The notes beneath the pieces were generated by a model, which saw nothing but the letters and a program-made list of their open reading frames with translations, did no database searches and was not told the DNA's origin. From assembly GCF_015546965.1 (NCBI RefSeq), contig NZ_JADMUF010000006.1, positions 1 through 62,500 on the forward strand: DNA of 62,500 nt. Direction: 5' to 3'. The position numbers and the translations under genes are program-made. How positions within the stretch are numbered: the stretch's first letter is position 1; the number at the start of each line of letters is the position of its first letter. This document shows, piece after piece, positions 1 through 9,110 of this stretch. The DNA is from Collinsella aerofaciens (GTDB taxonomy: Bacteria; Actinomycetota; Coriobacteriia; Coriobacteriales; Coriobacteriaceae).

Positions 1-57
1 CCATCGCGCCGAGAGTACTGCGGGGTCAGCCCGTGGGAGGCCAGGGCGCCGCTGACC
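1..57 (+). rRNA. rrf: 5S ribosomal RNA, 3' part (cut by window start)
   Basis: The first 57 bases match the 3' half of bacterial 5S rRNA: a GCGCCGAGAGTACTGC segment, a GTGGGAGGCCAGGGCGCCGC segment and a closing GCTGACC that would pair with the missing 5' end. A strong terminator follows about 35 bases later. The rest of the rRNA operon should lie upstream of the window. The exact 3' end (57 to 59) is estimated. Confidence 0.85.
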
Positions 58-92
58 GGTGGACGGCACCGAGCCGTCGCAACGGACTGAAG

Positions 93-124
93 AAGGGGGA
101 GGCCTCGCGGCCTCCCCCTTTTTT
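93..124 (+). terminator. rRNA operon intrinsic terminator
   Basis: A perfect 12-bp stem (93-104 with 109-120, loop TCGC) is followed by a run of T (119-124). It sits just after the 5S sequence and should end the rRNA transcript. Confidence 0.9.
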
Positions 125-191
125 GCGTTTACACTTCACAATGTCGTTGCATTTCACCTGTAACCCGGTTGGGCTTATGTGTAATGAGCTT

Positions 192-659
192 TTATTTAAA
201 GACAATAAATCGAATCACAAGTGCAACTGCTATGACCACAATGATCAAAAGCAGGATTGTCAGTCGATGCTGCTTGCGTCGTTTATTTGACGAAACGAAG
301 ATTGATTTTCCCTGTTTTGGCGTTTCGAGATAACGAGCCGAATGCGTTAAGGTTTGCTTAGGTCGGGGACCTCTTTGCTGCCGAGTTATGGGCGTTTTCG
401 TCGGGTCGTCATTGATTGCGCTGTTTTTTGATAACGGTGCATCTTTTAGATATACGGGATCGCCCGATGCGACGCCCATATGCTTACGTCCCGTTTGGGC
501 ATCCTCGAGCGTTTGATATCGATTTCTCGTCACATATTCGGGCTCTGCATCATTAATGGGCTCTTGCGAGATGTGGGGTCGATGGAACCGTGGCGGCTGC
601 GTGGAAATATCTTCCCCCTGCGTCGGCATAAACATATTGTTCTGGTTTTGGTCGTCCAT
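192..659 (-). CDS. small tail-anchored membrane protein, unknown function
   Basis: A 155-residue protein I do not recognise. Residues 1-124 are polar, rich in Gln, Pro, Asp and Thr, and look disordered. A basic run (NKRRKQHR) is followed by one very hydrophobic helix at about 133-155 that ends the protein. This is a C-terminal tail-anchor layout with the N-terminus probably in the cytoplasm. An AAAGGG ribosome site lies about 6 bases before the ATG. The gene is more A/T-rich than its neighbours and faces away from hsp20. The function is unknown. Confidence 0.6.
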   Translation of the reverse strand: MDDQNQNNMFMPTQGEDISTQPPRFHRPHISQEPINDAEPEYVTRNRYQTLEDAQTGRKHMGVASGDPVYLKDAPLSKNSAINDDPTKTPITRQQRGPRPKQTLTHSARYLETPKQGKSIFVSSNKRRKQHRLTILLLIIVVIAVALVIRFIVFK

Positions 660-936
660 GATGCCCTTTAGCTCGTTACCAACAACGTGTACGCGCTCAT
701 TGTAAGCCCCTTGTTATTTGTAGCTGTGGACATACTCGTTATTTAAGCTCTGGTTCAAAGAACCTTAACCTTCCTAAAACCTTAGTGCTACACACTTAGA
801 TATGCTTATAGTACTGGACTCAAAAAACTTTATAGTCGATGTATATATGAGTATCGGGTGGGCATATATAAGAGCGTCAAAAGAAGTCCCAGTCACCTAG
901 AAGATGACTCGGCAGTCCTATAAAGGAGTGGTAAAC
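660..936. promoter_or_regulatory. divergent intergenic region between tail-anchored protein and hsp20
   Basis: This is an A/T-rich stretch with several TATA-like hexamers (for example near 840-870) that could serve as -10 boxes for hsp20. I see no convincing CIRCE element or full HAIR (HspR) palindrome. An isolated ACTCAA near 809 is only a half-match. AAAGGAG at 922-928 is the ribosome site that sets the hsp20 start at 937. Confidence 0.35.
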
Positions 937-1368
937 ATGGCAAGCATGGTTCCTTATCGTTCGGTTTTTGGCGTTCGTCCCTCTGCAAGCTCGCTGTTCG
1001 ATCTGTTTGATGATATGAGTGACCTAGCGAACGGCTCGATTGCCTCTAAGGCGTTCCCCGTTGACGTTGAGGATAAGGGCGATGGCTATGAGGTCAAGGC
1101 TTATCTTACCGGCGTCGCCAAGGACGATATCGATGTCGAGCTTAACGAGGGCCGTCTCTCCATTAGCGTGAATGTCGAGGAAGACGAGGAGAACGAGGGC
1201 AAGAACTTCCTGCAGAAGGAGTTCAGCTCGTACAGCGCGACGCGCGGTGTGTATCTCAAGGATGCTTCGAGCGAGGGGCTCTCGGCTAAGTACGCCGACG
1301 GCATCCTTACCGTTACGGTTCCCAAGATCGTCGAGAAGAAGAACGTTACGAAGATCTCCATCGACTAA
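937..1368 (+). CDS. Hsp20/alpha-crystallin small heat-shock protein
   Basis: A 143-residue ATP-independent holdase that would bind unfolding proteins in the cytoplasm under stress. A short N-terminal arm (SLFDLFDDM) precedes an alpha-crystallin domain at about 39-136, starting FPVDVEDKGDGYEV and ending with the family motif YADGILTVTVPK. The length is typical of bacterial Hsp20. The start at 937 is chosen because AAAGGAG lies 8 bases upstream and because the protein then begins like the family; an in-frame ATG at 904 has no such site. The gene stands alone between two strand changes and has its own terminator, so it is a single-gene unit. Confidence 0.9.
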   Translation: MASMVPYRSVFGVRPSASSLFDLFDDMSDLANGSIASKAFPVDVEDKGDGYEVKAYLTGVAKDDIDVELNEGRLSISVNVEEDEENEGKNFLQKEFSSYSATRGVYLKDASSEGLSAKYADGILTVTVPKIVEKKNVTKISID

Positions 1369-1401
1369 CTTCGTTGGTGTTCTGCGCTATTAAAAGATAA
1401 C

Positions 1402-1435
1402 AAAAGGGGCTGGGAAGCGATTCCCGGCCCCTTTT
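1402..1435 (+). terminator. terminator after hsp20
   Basis: A 15-bp stem (AAAAGGGGCTGGGAA with TTCCCGGCCCCTTTT, one G-T pair) ends in T. The A-rich left flank lets it also serve the converging metallo-hydrolase gene. Confidence 0.85.
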
Positions 1436-1450
1436 GCTGTCTAGGACAGT

Positions 1451-2260
1451 CTATTGAATGCTTGCTGGCCGATACTGGCTTGCGGGGCGTATCGAGAGTT
1501 TTCGCAATCCTTGGAGAAGGGTGGCGGAGCTGCCGACCTCGTCATCTAGGGTTGCGGCTAGAGCTTTGGCATAGCTTTTGACGGTAAGGCTCGGACGATT
1601 GTTGTCTTGGCTGATATGCATGGCAATGAGCTGTTCGGTGCGATCGGTAACAAGTTCGCGCGCGGCTTCGGCGGCCTGATCGTTGGACAGATGCCCTTTT
1701 GTAGATAGGATGCGCTCCTGAAGAAAGCGGGGATATTCTCCCTCGCGCAGCATGGTCACATCGTGGTTGCTTTCGAGCGCGAGGACTCGACAATCTTTGA
1801 GGGTGTTCATAGCCTGGCTCGATAGCTCTCCGGTGTCGGTGGCAAAGCCAATGGAATCTTCGGGGGCGTCGAATCGAAAGCCGACTGGATTGATGACATC
1901 GTGTGATGTTGAGTAGGTTTGCACGTGGATGCCGGCAATGGATAGGGTGTCACCGGGATCGAATTCCTCGACAGGCATATGCGAAAGATTTTCTTTGCTC
2001 GAAAGTGTGCCCCTGCTGGCAAAGAGGGGGCCGTGCCAATGCTTGCACCAGACATCGAGACCTTTGATGTGATCGCTATGCTCATGCGTAATGAGAAGAG
2101 CCGAGACGTTGTCTGCCGAGAGTCCCAGTTCTGCCATGCGCTTTAATGTCTCGCGGCGAGAAAGACCGTCGTCAATCATGATGAGCCCCCGGGGGCCTTC
2201 GATGAGCGCGCAGTTGCCTTTTGAGCCGCTGCCAAGGATATGAAGGTGCAGACGAGACAT
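1451..2260 (-). CDS. MBL-fold metallo-hydrolase, WalJ/YycJ type
   Basis: A 269-residue metallo-beta-lactamase-fold hydrolase. It begins LHILGSGSKGNCALIE, typical of the WalJ/YycJ branch, and carries the metal motif THEHSDH (His59, His61, Asp63, His64). Later histidines (TSHD, ESNHD, HLSNDQ, MHIS) fit the remaining ligands. Family members are linked to cell-wall control and a suspected nuclease role, but the substrate is unsettled. The start at 2260 aligns with the family; the longer frame to 2341 would add 27 unrelated residues overlapping tilS. The gene is divergent to tilS with a 48-base gap. Confidence 0.85.
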   Translation of the reverse strand: MSRLHLHILGSGSKGNCALIEGPRGLIMIDDGLSRRETLKRMAELGLSADNVSALLITHEHSDHIKGLDVWCKHWHGPLFASRGTLSSKENLSHMPVEEFDPGDTLSIAGIHVQTYSTSHDVINPVGFRFDAPEDSIGFATDTGELSSQAMNTLKDCRVLALESNHDVTMLREGEYPRFLQERILSTKGHLSNDQAAEAARELVTDRTEQLIAMHISQDNNRPSLTVKSYAKALAATLDDEVGSSATLLQGLRKLSIRPASQYRPASIQ

Positions 2261-2308
2261 AAGATTCCAAAGGATACAATGGGTGCGAACGAATAGAGGA
2301 GGAAGCAA

Positions 2309-3850
2309 ATGCCAACGGTATCTCAGCATTATGGACACCATGCTGCATCGCGGGCTGATGATAAGGCCCTGGCAACGCGGCAGACGGCTGCCCCCGTGGT
2401 GCTCATGGTATCAGGTGGTGCGGACTCGACGGCTTTGCTCCTTATGGCGTGCACATCAAAGTTGGATATTCAGGATGGGCGTGGTGTAGCTCCCATCGCG
2501 CGCGAGCGACTGCACGTGCTGCATGTGAACCATCATCTGCGCGGTGAGGCATCCGATGGCGACGAGGCCTTTGTGCGCGGCCTATGCGCACAATATGGCT
2601 TGCCGCTGTGTGTTGAGCATGCCTATTTTGATGATGAATCGGGCAATATCGAGGCGGCTGCCCGCGAGGTGCGCTATGCCGCGGCGCGGAGGTATGTCCG
2701 CGAGCTCTGCGCCCAGACGGGGGCACCGCGAACGGCGGCTCGTATCTGCACCGCGCACACGTCTTCGGATCGCGCGGAAACGTTTTTGATGAACGCGATT
2801 AAGGGTTCGGGGCCCGCTGGTCTATCGAGCATTCCTCGCCGGAGGAATATCGTGGTGCGTCCCTTGCTCGACCTGACTCATGATGAGCTCGTGGGCTATC
2901 TGCAGGTGCATGGTCAGCCGTGGCGAGAGGACGAGAGCAACGAGGACGTGTCGTACTTGCGTAACTACGTGCGCCATCGGGTGATGCCGGTGGTGGCGCA
3001 GCGCAACGCGAGCGTCTGTAAGACGATTGGCGCCGCCTGCGAGATCTTAGGCGATGAGGACGCCTTTCTTTCCCAGCTTTCCGCGCAGGCGTTTCGAAGC
3101 TGCCTGCGTAAGGAGGCGGCGGGTGCACTGGTCCTTGACGCTCGCCGACTGGCCGCGGCCGAGGTGGTGATTGCTCGGCGCATGGTGCGACTGGCAATTA
3201 AGCGTATCGACCCCGACGCTCGCCCGGAGATGCGGCATGTGGAGCGCGTGCTCGCCTGTGTCGCCGAAGGCTCGGGTTCGGTCACGCTGCCGGCGGGAAT
3301 CGATGCGCGCGTGGAGTTTGGCATGCTGTCATTCAAGGCCCCGGCGGCGCGCGAGGGGTTAGTTGCCGATTGGGTCACCATTCCCGGTCGATTGCCGCTG
3401 GGGGCGGGCCGCATCCTGGTGGCAGAGACGATGGCCGTCGAGCCGGGGTGCGATATTGTGCGCCGTGCCCGTGAACTCGCGGGTGCCGGAGGGGTGGCCG
3501 CTATGGTGGATGCCGCGACGCTGGGCTTTGCCGATCGCGATAGCGAACGGATGCTCGCCGGCTCGCGCGGGGAGATTCCCGCCGAGGCGCGTTTGGCGCG
3601 TCTGTGGGTAGACGGTCCCGCGCCGGGGGATGTGATGTGTCCGTTGGGCATGAGTGGGCGAAGCAAGAAGGTATCCGACCTGCTCAATGAGGCCCGTATT
3701 CCCGTTTCTGAGCGCGCAGGCGTTCCTGTGGTGAGAACGGCTCCGGGAGGTGCCGTGGTATGGGTCGCAGGCGTTCGCACGGACGAGCGTTTTAAATGCA
3801 CGGCCGCAACGCGCGTGGCGTATCTGCTTCGTGTGGTCGATGCGGAATAG
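2309..3850 (+). CDS. tilS: tRNA(Ile)-lysidine synthase
   Basis: The enzyme attaches lysine to C34 of the AUA-decoding tRNA-Ile using ATP, which changes both its charging and its decoding. The N-terminal PP-loop is clear (VSGGADSTALLL, motif at 35-40), followed by HVNHHLRG and AHTSSDRAET, which are typical of TilS. The C-terminal region (SGRSKKVSDLLNEARIP) matches the TilS tRNA-binding end. At 513 residues it is slightly long because of Ala/Gly/Arg-rich insertions in the middle. GAGGAGGA lies 6 bases before the ATG. It precedes hpt and ftsH, a gene order shared by many Gram-positive bacteria. Confidence 0.95.
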   Translation: MPTVSQHYGHHAASRADDKALATRQTAAPVVLMVSGGADSTALLLMACTSKLDIQDGRGVAPIARERLHVLHVNHHLRGEASDGDEAFVRGLCAQYGLPLCVEHAYFDDESGNIEAAAREVRYAAARRYVRELCAQTGAPRTAARICTAHTSSDRAETFLMNAIKGSGPAGLSSIPRRRNIVVRPLLDLTHDELVGYLQVHGQPWREDESNEDVSYLRNYVRHRVMPVVAQRNASVCKTIGAACEILGDEDAFLSQLSAQAFRSCLRKEAAGALVLDARRLAAAEVVIARRMVRLAIKRIDPDARPEMRHVERVLACVAEGSGSVTLPAGIDARVEFGMLSFKAPAAREGLVADWVTIPGRLPLGAGRILVAETMAVEPGCDIVRRARELAGAGGVAAMVDAATLGFADRDSERMLAGSRGEIPAEARLARLWVDGPAPGDVMCPLGMSGRSKKVSDLLNEARIPVSERAGVPVVRTAPGGAVVWVAGVRTDERFKCTAATRVAYLLRVVDAE

Positions 3851-3997
3851 CGTCCCACGCCAGCTATTCTGTGCGACGTTGACGGTATTCCCGCGCTGAT
3901 GGCGTACGGGCTGGAAAATATACCCCGTGCGCTGCTAGAATGTGAAGTTCGCGTCCATACGGCGGTGTGTGGGCGATAAGCACAAGAAAGGGTTGTC

Positions 3998-4546
3998 ATG
4001 GCTTCTCAACATCCGGATATCGAGAAGGTTCTGTTTACGCAGGAGGATATCGACGGTATCGTCTCTCGCCTAGGCGAGCAGATTACTCGCGACTACGCGG
4101 GTAAGGATCTGGTGCTGATTGCGGTCCTGCGCGGCGCCGTGGTCTTTATGGGCGACCTGATGCGCAAGATCGAGCTGCCGACCAACATCGATTTCATGGC
4201 TGTTTCGAGCTATGGCGACGGCGTGAAGTCCTCGGGTATCGTGCGTATCATTAAGGACCTGGATATCGACATCCGCGGTCGCGACGTGCTGATCGTCGAG
4301 GACATTCTGGACTCGGGCCTGACGCTCAAGTATCTGATGAAGAACCTCGAGAGCCGCAAGCCCGCTTCTCTGGAGGTCGCCGCCTTCCTGTGGAAGGACG
4401 TTGAGGACCGTACCTCGGCCATCACGCCCAAGTATGTTGGAACCCATTGCCCCGATGCCTTTGTGGTGGGCTACGGCCTCGACTATGCCGAGCGCTATCG
4501 TAACCTTCCGTATCTGGGCATTTTGAAACCGGAGGTTTATTCGTAA
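3998..4546 (+). CDS. hpt: hypoxanthine phosphoribosyltransferase
   Basis: A purine-salvage enzyme converting hypoxanthine or guanine plus PRPP into IMP or GMP. The 182-residue length is normal. The PRPP-binding loop is VLIVEDILDSGLTL (EDILDSG at 101-107), and AVLRGAVVFMGDL, SSYGDG and the C-terminal VGYGLDYAERYRNLPYLG are family hallmarks. An AAGAAAGGG ribosome site precedes the ATG. A 147-base gap after tilS contains a TAGAAT box that could be a separate promoter. ftsH begins one base after its stop codon, so hpt and ftsH are co-transcribed. Confidence 0.96.
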   Translation: MASQHPDIEKVLFTQEDIDGIVSRLGEQITRDYAGKDLVLIAVLRGAVVFMGDLMRKIELPTNIDFMAVSSYGDGVKSSGIVRIIKDLDIDIRGRDVLIVEDILDSGLTLKYLMKNLESRKPASLEVAAFLWKDVEDRTSAITPKYVGTHCPDAFVVGYGLDYAERYRNLPYLGILKPEVYS

Positions 4547-4547
4547 G

Positions 4548-6671
4548 ATGCCCGACGACCGTAACGATAACAATTCCCAGACTCCCCGGGAGCCTAAGAT
4601 CCCGGGGATGCCCGGAGGCAAGAAGCCCACGCGTACGGGCTGGCTGTATTTTATTTTGGCTTGCGCGCTCCTGGGCTACGCCTTCTTTAACATGGGCTCC
4701 GGCTTTGCCAATTCCAGCAATACCGTTAAGCTCGCGACGAGCGAGATGGTGAGTGCCATCAAGCAGGATCGCGTCGAGGATCTGACCTATACGGTTCAAG
4801 ACGGAAGCGTGACGGGGCATTACTGGAAGACGAAGAAGGACAAGGGCGATACGAGCGAGCTCAAGAGCTTCTCCTCGACCTATGTCGGCTCCGATTCGCT
4901 TGCCGACCTTATGGCGGAGCACCCCGATACCAAGTACATCGTCAACACCAACGATCCCGATTTTTGGGGCGACCTGGCGATGAGCGTGCTGCCGACGATT
5001 GCCCTGATTGCCATCATGTTCTACTTTATGCGCCAGATGATGGGCGCCAACAACAGGAACATGCAGTTTGGCAAGACCAACGCCAAGACCAACGAGGCCA
5101 CGCGCCCCAAGGTCAAGTTTGAAGACGTTGCCGGCGTGGACGAGGCCGTCGAGGAGCTCGAGGAGATCCGTGACTTTTTGAGCGATCCGGATCGCTATCG
5201 CAAGCTGGGCGCCAAGATCCCGCGCGGCGTGTTGCTGGTGGGCCCTCCGGGCACCGGTAAAACGCTGTTGGCCAAGGCCGTTGCCGGCGAGGCGGGCGTG
5301 CCGTTCTTTAGCATCTCGGGTTCCGACTTTGTCGAGATGTTCGTGGGTGTCGGCGCCAGCCGTGTGCGTGACCTCTTTAAGGAGGCCAAGTCCCAGGCTC
5401 CGTCGATTATCTTCATCGATGAGATCGATGCCGTGGGACGTCAGCGCGGAGCCGGCCTGGGCGGCGGCCACGACGAGCGCGAGCAGACGCTCAACCAGCT
5501 GCTGGTCGAGATGGACGGTTTTGAGGAGAGCGAGTCGGTCATCCTGATCGCTGCGACCAACCGTCCTGACATCTTGGATCCGGCATTACTGCGTCCCGGT
5601 CGTTTTGACCGTCAGGTCACGGTCGACCGTCCGGATGTGAAGGGCCGCGAGCAGATCTTGCGCGTGCATGCCGAGAACAAGCCGATGGACGAGGACGTGA
5701 AGTTTGAGAAGCTCGCCCAGATGACCGTTGGCTTCACCGGCGCCGATCTGGCAAATCTGCTCAACGAGTCTGCGCTGCTGGCTGCCCGCCGCCATCGTTC
5801 CGTGATCTCGATGGACGAGGTCGAGGAATCGATGGAACGCGTGATTGCCGGTCCGCAGCGCAAGGGTCGCGTGATGACCGAGGCCGAGCGCACCACGATT
5901 GCCTACCACGAGAGCGGTCACGCCCTGGTGGGTCACATCCTGGAGCATTCCGATCCGGTTCACAAGATCTCGATTGTCAGCCGCGGCCAGGCGCTGGGCT
6001 ACACGCTGCAGCTTCCGCAGGAGGACCACTTCCTCAAGACCAAGAATGAGATGCTCGACGAGCTCGCCGTGTTCTTGGGTGGTCGCGTTGCCGAGGAACT
6101 CATGTGCGACGACATCACGTCGGGCGCGAGCAACGACCTGGAGCGCGCGACCAAGATGGCGCGCGAGATGGTCACGCGCCTTGGCATGAGCGAGGAGCTT
6201 GGAACGCAGGTGTTTGGTGAGGCGCAGCATCAGGTATTCCTGGGCCGCGATTACGCCGATCACCAGGATTACTCTGAGGAGACGGCGCGTCGCATCGACA
6301 TTGAGGTCCAGCGCATTATGCGTGAGGCCCATCGTCGTGCGGTCGAGATTTTGGATGCCCGTCGCGATCAGCTCGACCTGATGGCCAAGGTGCTGCTTGA
6401 GCGCGAGACCGTCGAAGGCGACGCCGTGAACGCCCTGCTCGACAACGAGTGGGATGCCTACCTTGAGCGCGAGGGCGATATCCTGGCAGCCAAGGAGGAG
6501 CGCAATGCCAAGGCAGCCGGCATGCCGACCAAGAAGCGCGCGCCTCGTATGAGCGAGGAGGAGCTGGCGGCTGATGCCGCAGCCTTTGCGCAGGCGGCTA
6601 TGCAGGAGGATGCAGAAGCCGCATCCGAGACTGCCGATGATGCCGGTGCCGACACCGACGCCGACAAATAG
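4548..6671 (+). CDS. ftsH: ATP-dependent zinc metalloprotease FtsH
   Basis: A membrane-bound AAA+ protease that degrades misfolded membrane proteins and some regulators. Layout: helix 1 at about 32-48, an extracytoplasmic domain, helix 2 at about 143-165, an AAA+ module with Walker A GPPGTGKT (232-239), Walker B IIFIDEID and the SRH region RPGRFDRQV, then the peptidase with zinc motif HESGH (454-458). The C-terminus is an acidic Ala/Glu-rich tail of about 60 residues. The length of 707 is within the family range. GGAGG lies before the start inside the end of hpt, indicating translational coupling. Confidence 0.98.
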   Translation: MPDDRNDNNSQTPREPKIPGMPGGKKPTRTGWLYFILACALLGYAFFNMGSGFANSSNTVKLATSEMVSAIKQDRVEDLTYTVQDGSVTGHYWKTKKDKGDTSELKSFSSTYVGSDSLADLMAEHPDTKYIVNTNDPDFWGDLAMSVLPTIALIAIMFYFMRQMMGANNRNMQFGKTNAKTNEATRPKVKFEDVAGVDEAVEELEEIRDFLSDPDRYRKLGAKIPRGVLLVGPPGTGKTLLAKAVAGEAGVPFFSISGSDFVEMFVGVGASRVRDLFKEAKSQAPSIIFIDEIDAVGRQRGAGLGGGHDEREQTLNQLLVEMDGFEESESVILIAATNRPDILDPALLRPGRFDRQVTVDRPDVKGREQILRVHAENKPMDEDVKFEKLAQMTVGFTGADLANLLNESALLAARRHRSVISMDEVEESMERVIAGPQRKGRVMTEAERTTIAYHESGHALVGHILEHSDPVHKISIVSRGQALGYTLQLPQEDHFLKTKNEMLDELAVFLGGRVAEELMCDDITSGASNDLERATKMAREMVTRLGMSEELGTQVFGEAQHQVFLGRDYADHQDYSEETARRIDIEVQRIMREAHRRAVEILDARRDQLDLMAKVLLERETVEGDAVNALLDNEWDAYLEREGDILAAKEERNAKAAGMPTKKRAPRMSEEELAADAAAFAQAAMQEDAEAASETADDAGADTDADK

Positions 6672-6682
6672 TCTTTGTGGTG

Positions 6683-6717
6683 AAAGCCTCCGCGGGGAAA
6701 CCTGCGGAGGCTTTTTC
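6683..6717 (+). terminator. terminator after ftsH
   Basis: An 11-bp stem (AAAGCCTCCGC with GCGGAGGCTTT) is followed by T residues. It ends the tilS-hpt-ftsH unit. Confidence 0.88.
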
Positions 6718-6740
6718 TTTTGAGCGATATGGGGCCGTCT

Positions 6741-6800
6741 GTTGATTGGGGACAGACTTAAATGAGCGTTTTCACGCATTTAAGTCTGTCCCCAATCAAC
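6741..6800. repeat. perfect 24-bp inverted repeat with GGGGACAGACTTAAAT core
   Basis: Bases 6741-6764 are the exact reverse complement of 6777-6800, with a 12-base loop. The arm contains TTGGGGACAGACTTAAATG. It lies between the ftsH terminator and the aminotransferase start and encodes nothing plausible. Other GGGACA-core palindromes occur in this window, so it is probably a REP/BIME-type element. Confidence 0.8.
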
Positions 6801-6860
6801 ATTGCTGCGGCACTTTGCTCGGCTAAAGCGTACAATAGCGCCTATGCGAAAGGGGAACAG

Positions 6861-8045
6861 ATGATCAACGAAACTATGTATGCTCGCGGTGCGGAAAGCT
6901 CCATCATCCGCGAGATCTTTAGCTATGGTCTTGAGCGCAAGGCACAGATCGGTGCGGAGAACGTATTCGATTTTTCGCTGGGCAATCCGAGCGTTCCGGC
7001 GCCCGCTGCTGTGGCTGAGTCGATTAAGAAGGCCTTGGGGCTGCCGAGTGACCAGTTGCACGGCTACACCCCCGCTCCGGGCCTGCCGCAATGTCGAGCA
7101 GCCGTCGCCGAATCGCTCAACCGCCGCTTTGGAACGAACTATGAGGGCAAAGACGTCTTTATGACGGTGGGTGCCGCGGCTTCGCTCACCTGCACGCTCA
7201 ACGCCGTTACGAACCCGGGCGACGAGGTTATTGTTATCGCCCCATACTTTCCGGAGTATCGCGTTTGGATTGAGAAGGCCGGCTGCACGTGTGTTGAGTC
7301 GCCTGCTGATGAAGACACGTTCCAGCTGAGCGTGGACAACGTGCTCAAGGCGATCACCGACAAGACGGCAGCCGTCATTATCGACTCGCCCAACAACCCG
7401 ACCGGTGCCGTATATACGCGCGACACGCTGACGCGACTGGCCAATGTTCTGCGCGAGGCCAACGCTCAGCGCGATCCTGAGAATCCGATTATGCTCATCT
7501 CGGATGAGCCGTACCGCGAGATCGTGTACGGTGCCGAGGTGCCTTGGGTGCCCTCGATCTACGAGCACACCATCGTGTGCTACTCGTATTCCAAGTCGCT
7601 GTCGCTGCCTGGTGAGCGCGTGGGTTGGATCTTGGTTCCCAACACCAATCCGCAGGCTGCCCGTCTGATGCCGGCTGTTGCGGGTGCTGCCCGCACGCTG
7701 GGCTTCGTGTGCGCGCCGGCGCTCTTTCAGCGCGTAATTATCGACTGCATCGATGAGCCGAGTGACGTTGAGGCCTATGCACGTAACCGCACCGCGCTTA
7801 CCGACGCACTAGCGGAGTATGGCTACACCTATGTTGAGCCGGATGGCGCGTTCTACCTATGGGTGAAAGCGTTGGAGTCCGATGCGAATGCGTTTTGCGA
7901 GCGCGCAAAGAAGTATGAGTTGCTTGCGGTTCCCTCGGACAGCTTTGGTATGCCGGGTTGGTTCCGCCTGGGCTATTGCGTGAGCTACGAAACGATTGTC
8001 AATTCGCTACCCGCTTGGAAACAGTTGGCGGACGAGTATCGTTAA
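6861..8045 (+). CDS. class I/II PLP-dependent aminotransferase
   Basis: A 394-residue fold-type I aminotransferase. The PLP lysine is Lys245 in YSKSLSLPGERVGW, with upstream NNPTGAVY and DEPYREIVY motifs for cofactor binding. It resembles aspartate/alanine-type enzymes. The exact amino-acid substrate cannot be read from the sequence. The start at 6861 follows AAAGGGG at a good distance; a longer frame from 6762 would translate the inverted repeat. A TACAAT box at 6831-6836 lies 25 bases before the ATG. It is probably transcribed alone. Confidence 0.9.
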   Translation: MINETMYARGAESSIIREIFSYGLERKAQIGAENVFDFSLGNPSVPAPAAVAESIKKALGLPSDQLHGYTPAPGLPQCRAAVAESLNRRFGTNYEGKDVFMTVGAAASLTCTLNAVTNPGDEVIVIAPYFPEYRVWIEKAGCTCVESPADEDTFQLSVDNVLKAITDKTAAVIIDSPNNPTGAVYTRDTLTRLANVLREANAQRDPENPIMLISDEPYREIVYGAEVPWVPSIYEHTIVCYSYSKSLSLPGERVGWILVPNTNPQAARLMPAVAGAARTLGFVCAPALFQRVIIDCIDEPSDVEAYARNRTALTDALAEYGYTYVEPDGAFYLWVKALESDANAFCERAKKYELLAVPSDSFGMPGWFRLGYCVSYETIVNSLPAWKQLADEYR

Positions 8046-8079
8046 AAGTAAAGCGCTCTGCCTACAATGTTTTACGTGA

Positions 8080-8110
8080 AACGGGGTTTGGTGTTAAGCC
8101 GGACCCCGTT
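8080..8110 (+). other. hairpin in gap between aminotransferase and PHP gene
   Basis: A 12-bp stem (AACGGGGTTTGG with CCGGACCCCGTT, two G-T pairs) has a 7-base loop. No T-run follows, so it is at best a weak terminator. A TACAAT box at 8168-8173 may be the -10 of the next gene. Confidence 0.45.
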
Positions 8111-8210
8111 GTCATGGACGTTGTGTCTTTGGGATGGAGTGGTTTTACGACTATCGAAGGCTATGCGTACAATGAATATAAGCGACGGCCGTGCCAGATA
8201 AGGAGACCTG

Positions 8211-9032
8211 ATGCCCTACCTGCTTTCTTGTGACATTCATACCCATACGATGTTCTCTGCGCATGCATATTCGACCATTGAGGAGAATGTGTACTGGGCG
8301 GCAGAGCGTGGTCTGCAGGTGCTCGGATCTGCCGACCATTTGAGCTCTATGGTTACGGCTTGCCCCAATGACCTGCGCAGTTACCAGTTCTTTATCAACC
8401 AGGATATCTGGCCGCGCATTTGGAGCGGCGTGCTGGTGCTGCGTGGTGCCGAGGCCGATATCGTTTCGCTGGACGGAAGCCTGTTTGGCGAGGACACTCC
8501 TGTCACGCTCGATATTGCCGGCGATTCGTACAGCCGTCAGCATTCGCTGTTCGATTTGGTTACGCGTAATTTGGATTATTTGGTTGCGAGCGTGCATAAT
8601 CCGCAGATTGCTGAAGGCGCGACGCTGGCCCAGACGACCGAGATGTATATCAATGCCCTGGAGCACCCCAAGGTGTTCATGCTGGGTCACACGGGGCGTT
8701 CGGGCGTGCCGTTCGATATCGACGAGGTGCTGTTGGCGGCTAAGGCCAAGCACAAGATTATCGAGATCAACAACCATAGTCTTGAACACGGTGTCGACAC
8801 TGAGCATTGGGTCGTATGCCGCAAGATCGCCGAGCGCTGCGCCGAGCTGGGCGTGGGCATTGGCGTTTCGACCGATGCGCACATTGGCATGGCAATTGGT
8901 AAGCTCGATTACGCTCGCAAGATGCTCGACGAGATTCACTTCCCGTTGGATCTGATCGTGACGCGCGATCGCGAGACGCTGCTGCGCGAGATGGCGGCAG
9001 CCGGCGTGTGCGACCTGCGCAAGGGGATATAG
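8211..9032 (+). CDS. PHP-domain phosphoesterase, YcdX-like
   Basis: A 273-residue polymerase-and-histidinol-phosphatase fold protein. The metal-binding motifs are DIHTHTMFS (His10, His12), GSADH, ASVHN, LGHTGRSG and STDAHIG. This set matches stand-alone PHP phosphatases such as E. coli YcdX, which bind three metals. The natural substrate is not determined for most members. AAGGAG lies 5 bases before the ATG. The gene is followed by a strong terminator and a converging methyltransferase gene. Confidence 0.88.
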   Translation: MPYLLSCDIHTHTMFSAHAYSTIEENVYWAAERGLQVLGSADHLSSMVTACPNDLRSYQFFINQDIWPRIWSGVLVLRGAEADIVSLDGSLFGEDTPVTLDIAGDSYSRQHSLFDLVTRNLDYLVASVHNPQIAEGATLAQTTEMYINALEHPKVFMLGHTGRSGVPFDIDEVLLAAKAKHKIIEINNHSLEHGVDTEHWVVCRKIAERCAELGVGIGVSTDAHIGMAIGKLDYARKMLDEIHFPLDLIVTRDRETLLREMAAAGVCDLRKGI

Positions 9033-9052
9033 CGGAATTTTTAAACCAAGCG

Positions 9053-9086
9053 AAGGGGGCGGCCCAGACGGGTCGCCCCCTTTCTT
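9053..9086 (+). terminator. terminator after PHP phosphoesterase
   Basis: A 13-bp stem (9053-9065 with 9070-9082, one G-T pair, loop AGAC) is followed by TCTT. Confidence 0.8.
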
Positions 9087-9110
9087 GTCCCAAAAATCTA
9101 CTGAGGTTGG

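Noticed and set aside
1-290. Short plus-strand ORF starting at 33
   Set aside because: Its beginning is inside the 5S rRNA and it runs through the terminator.
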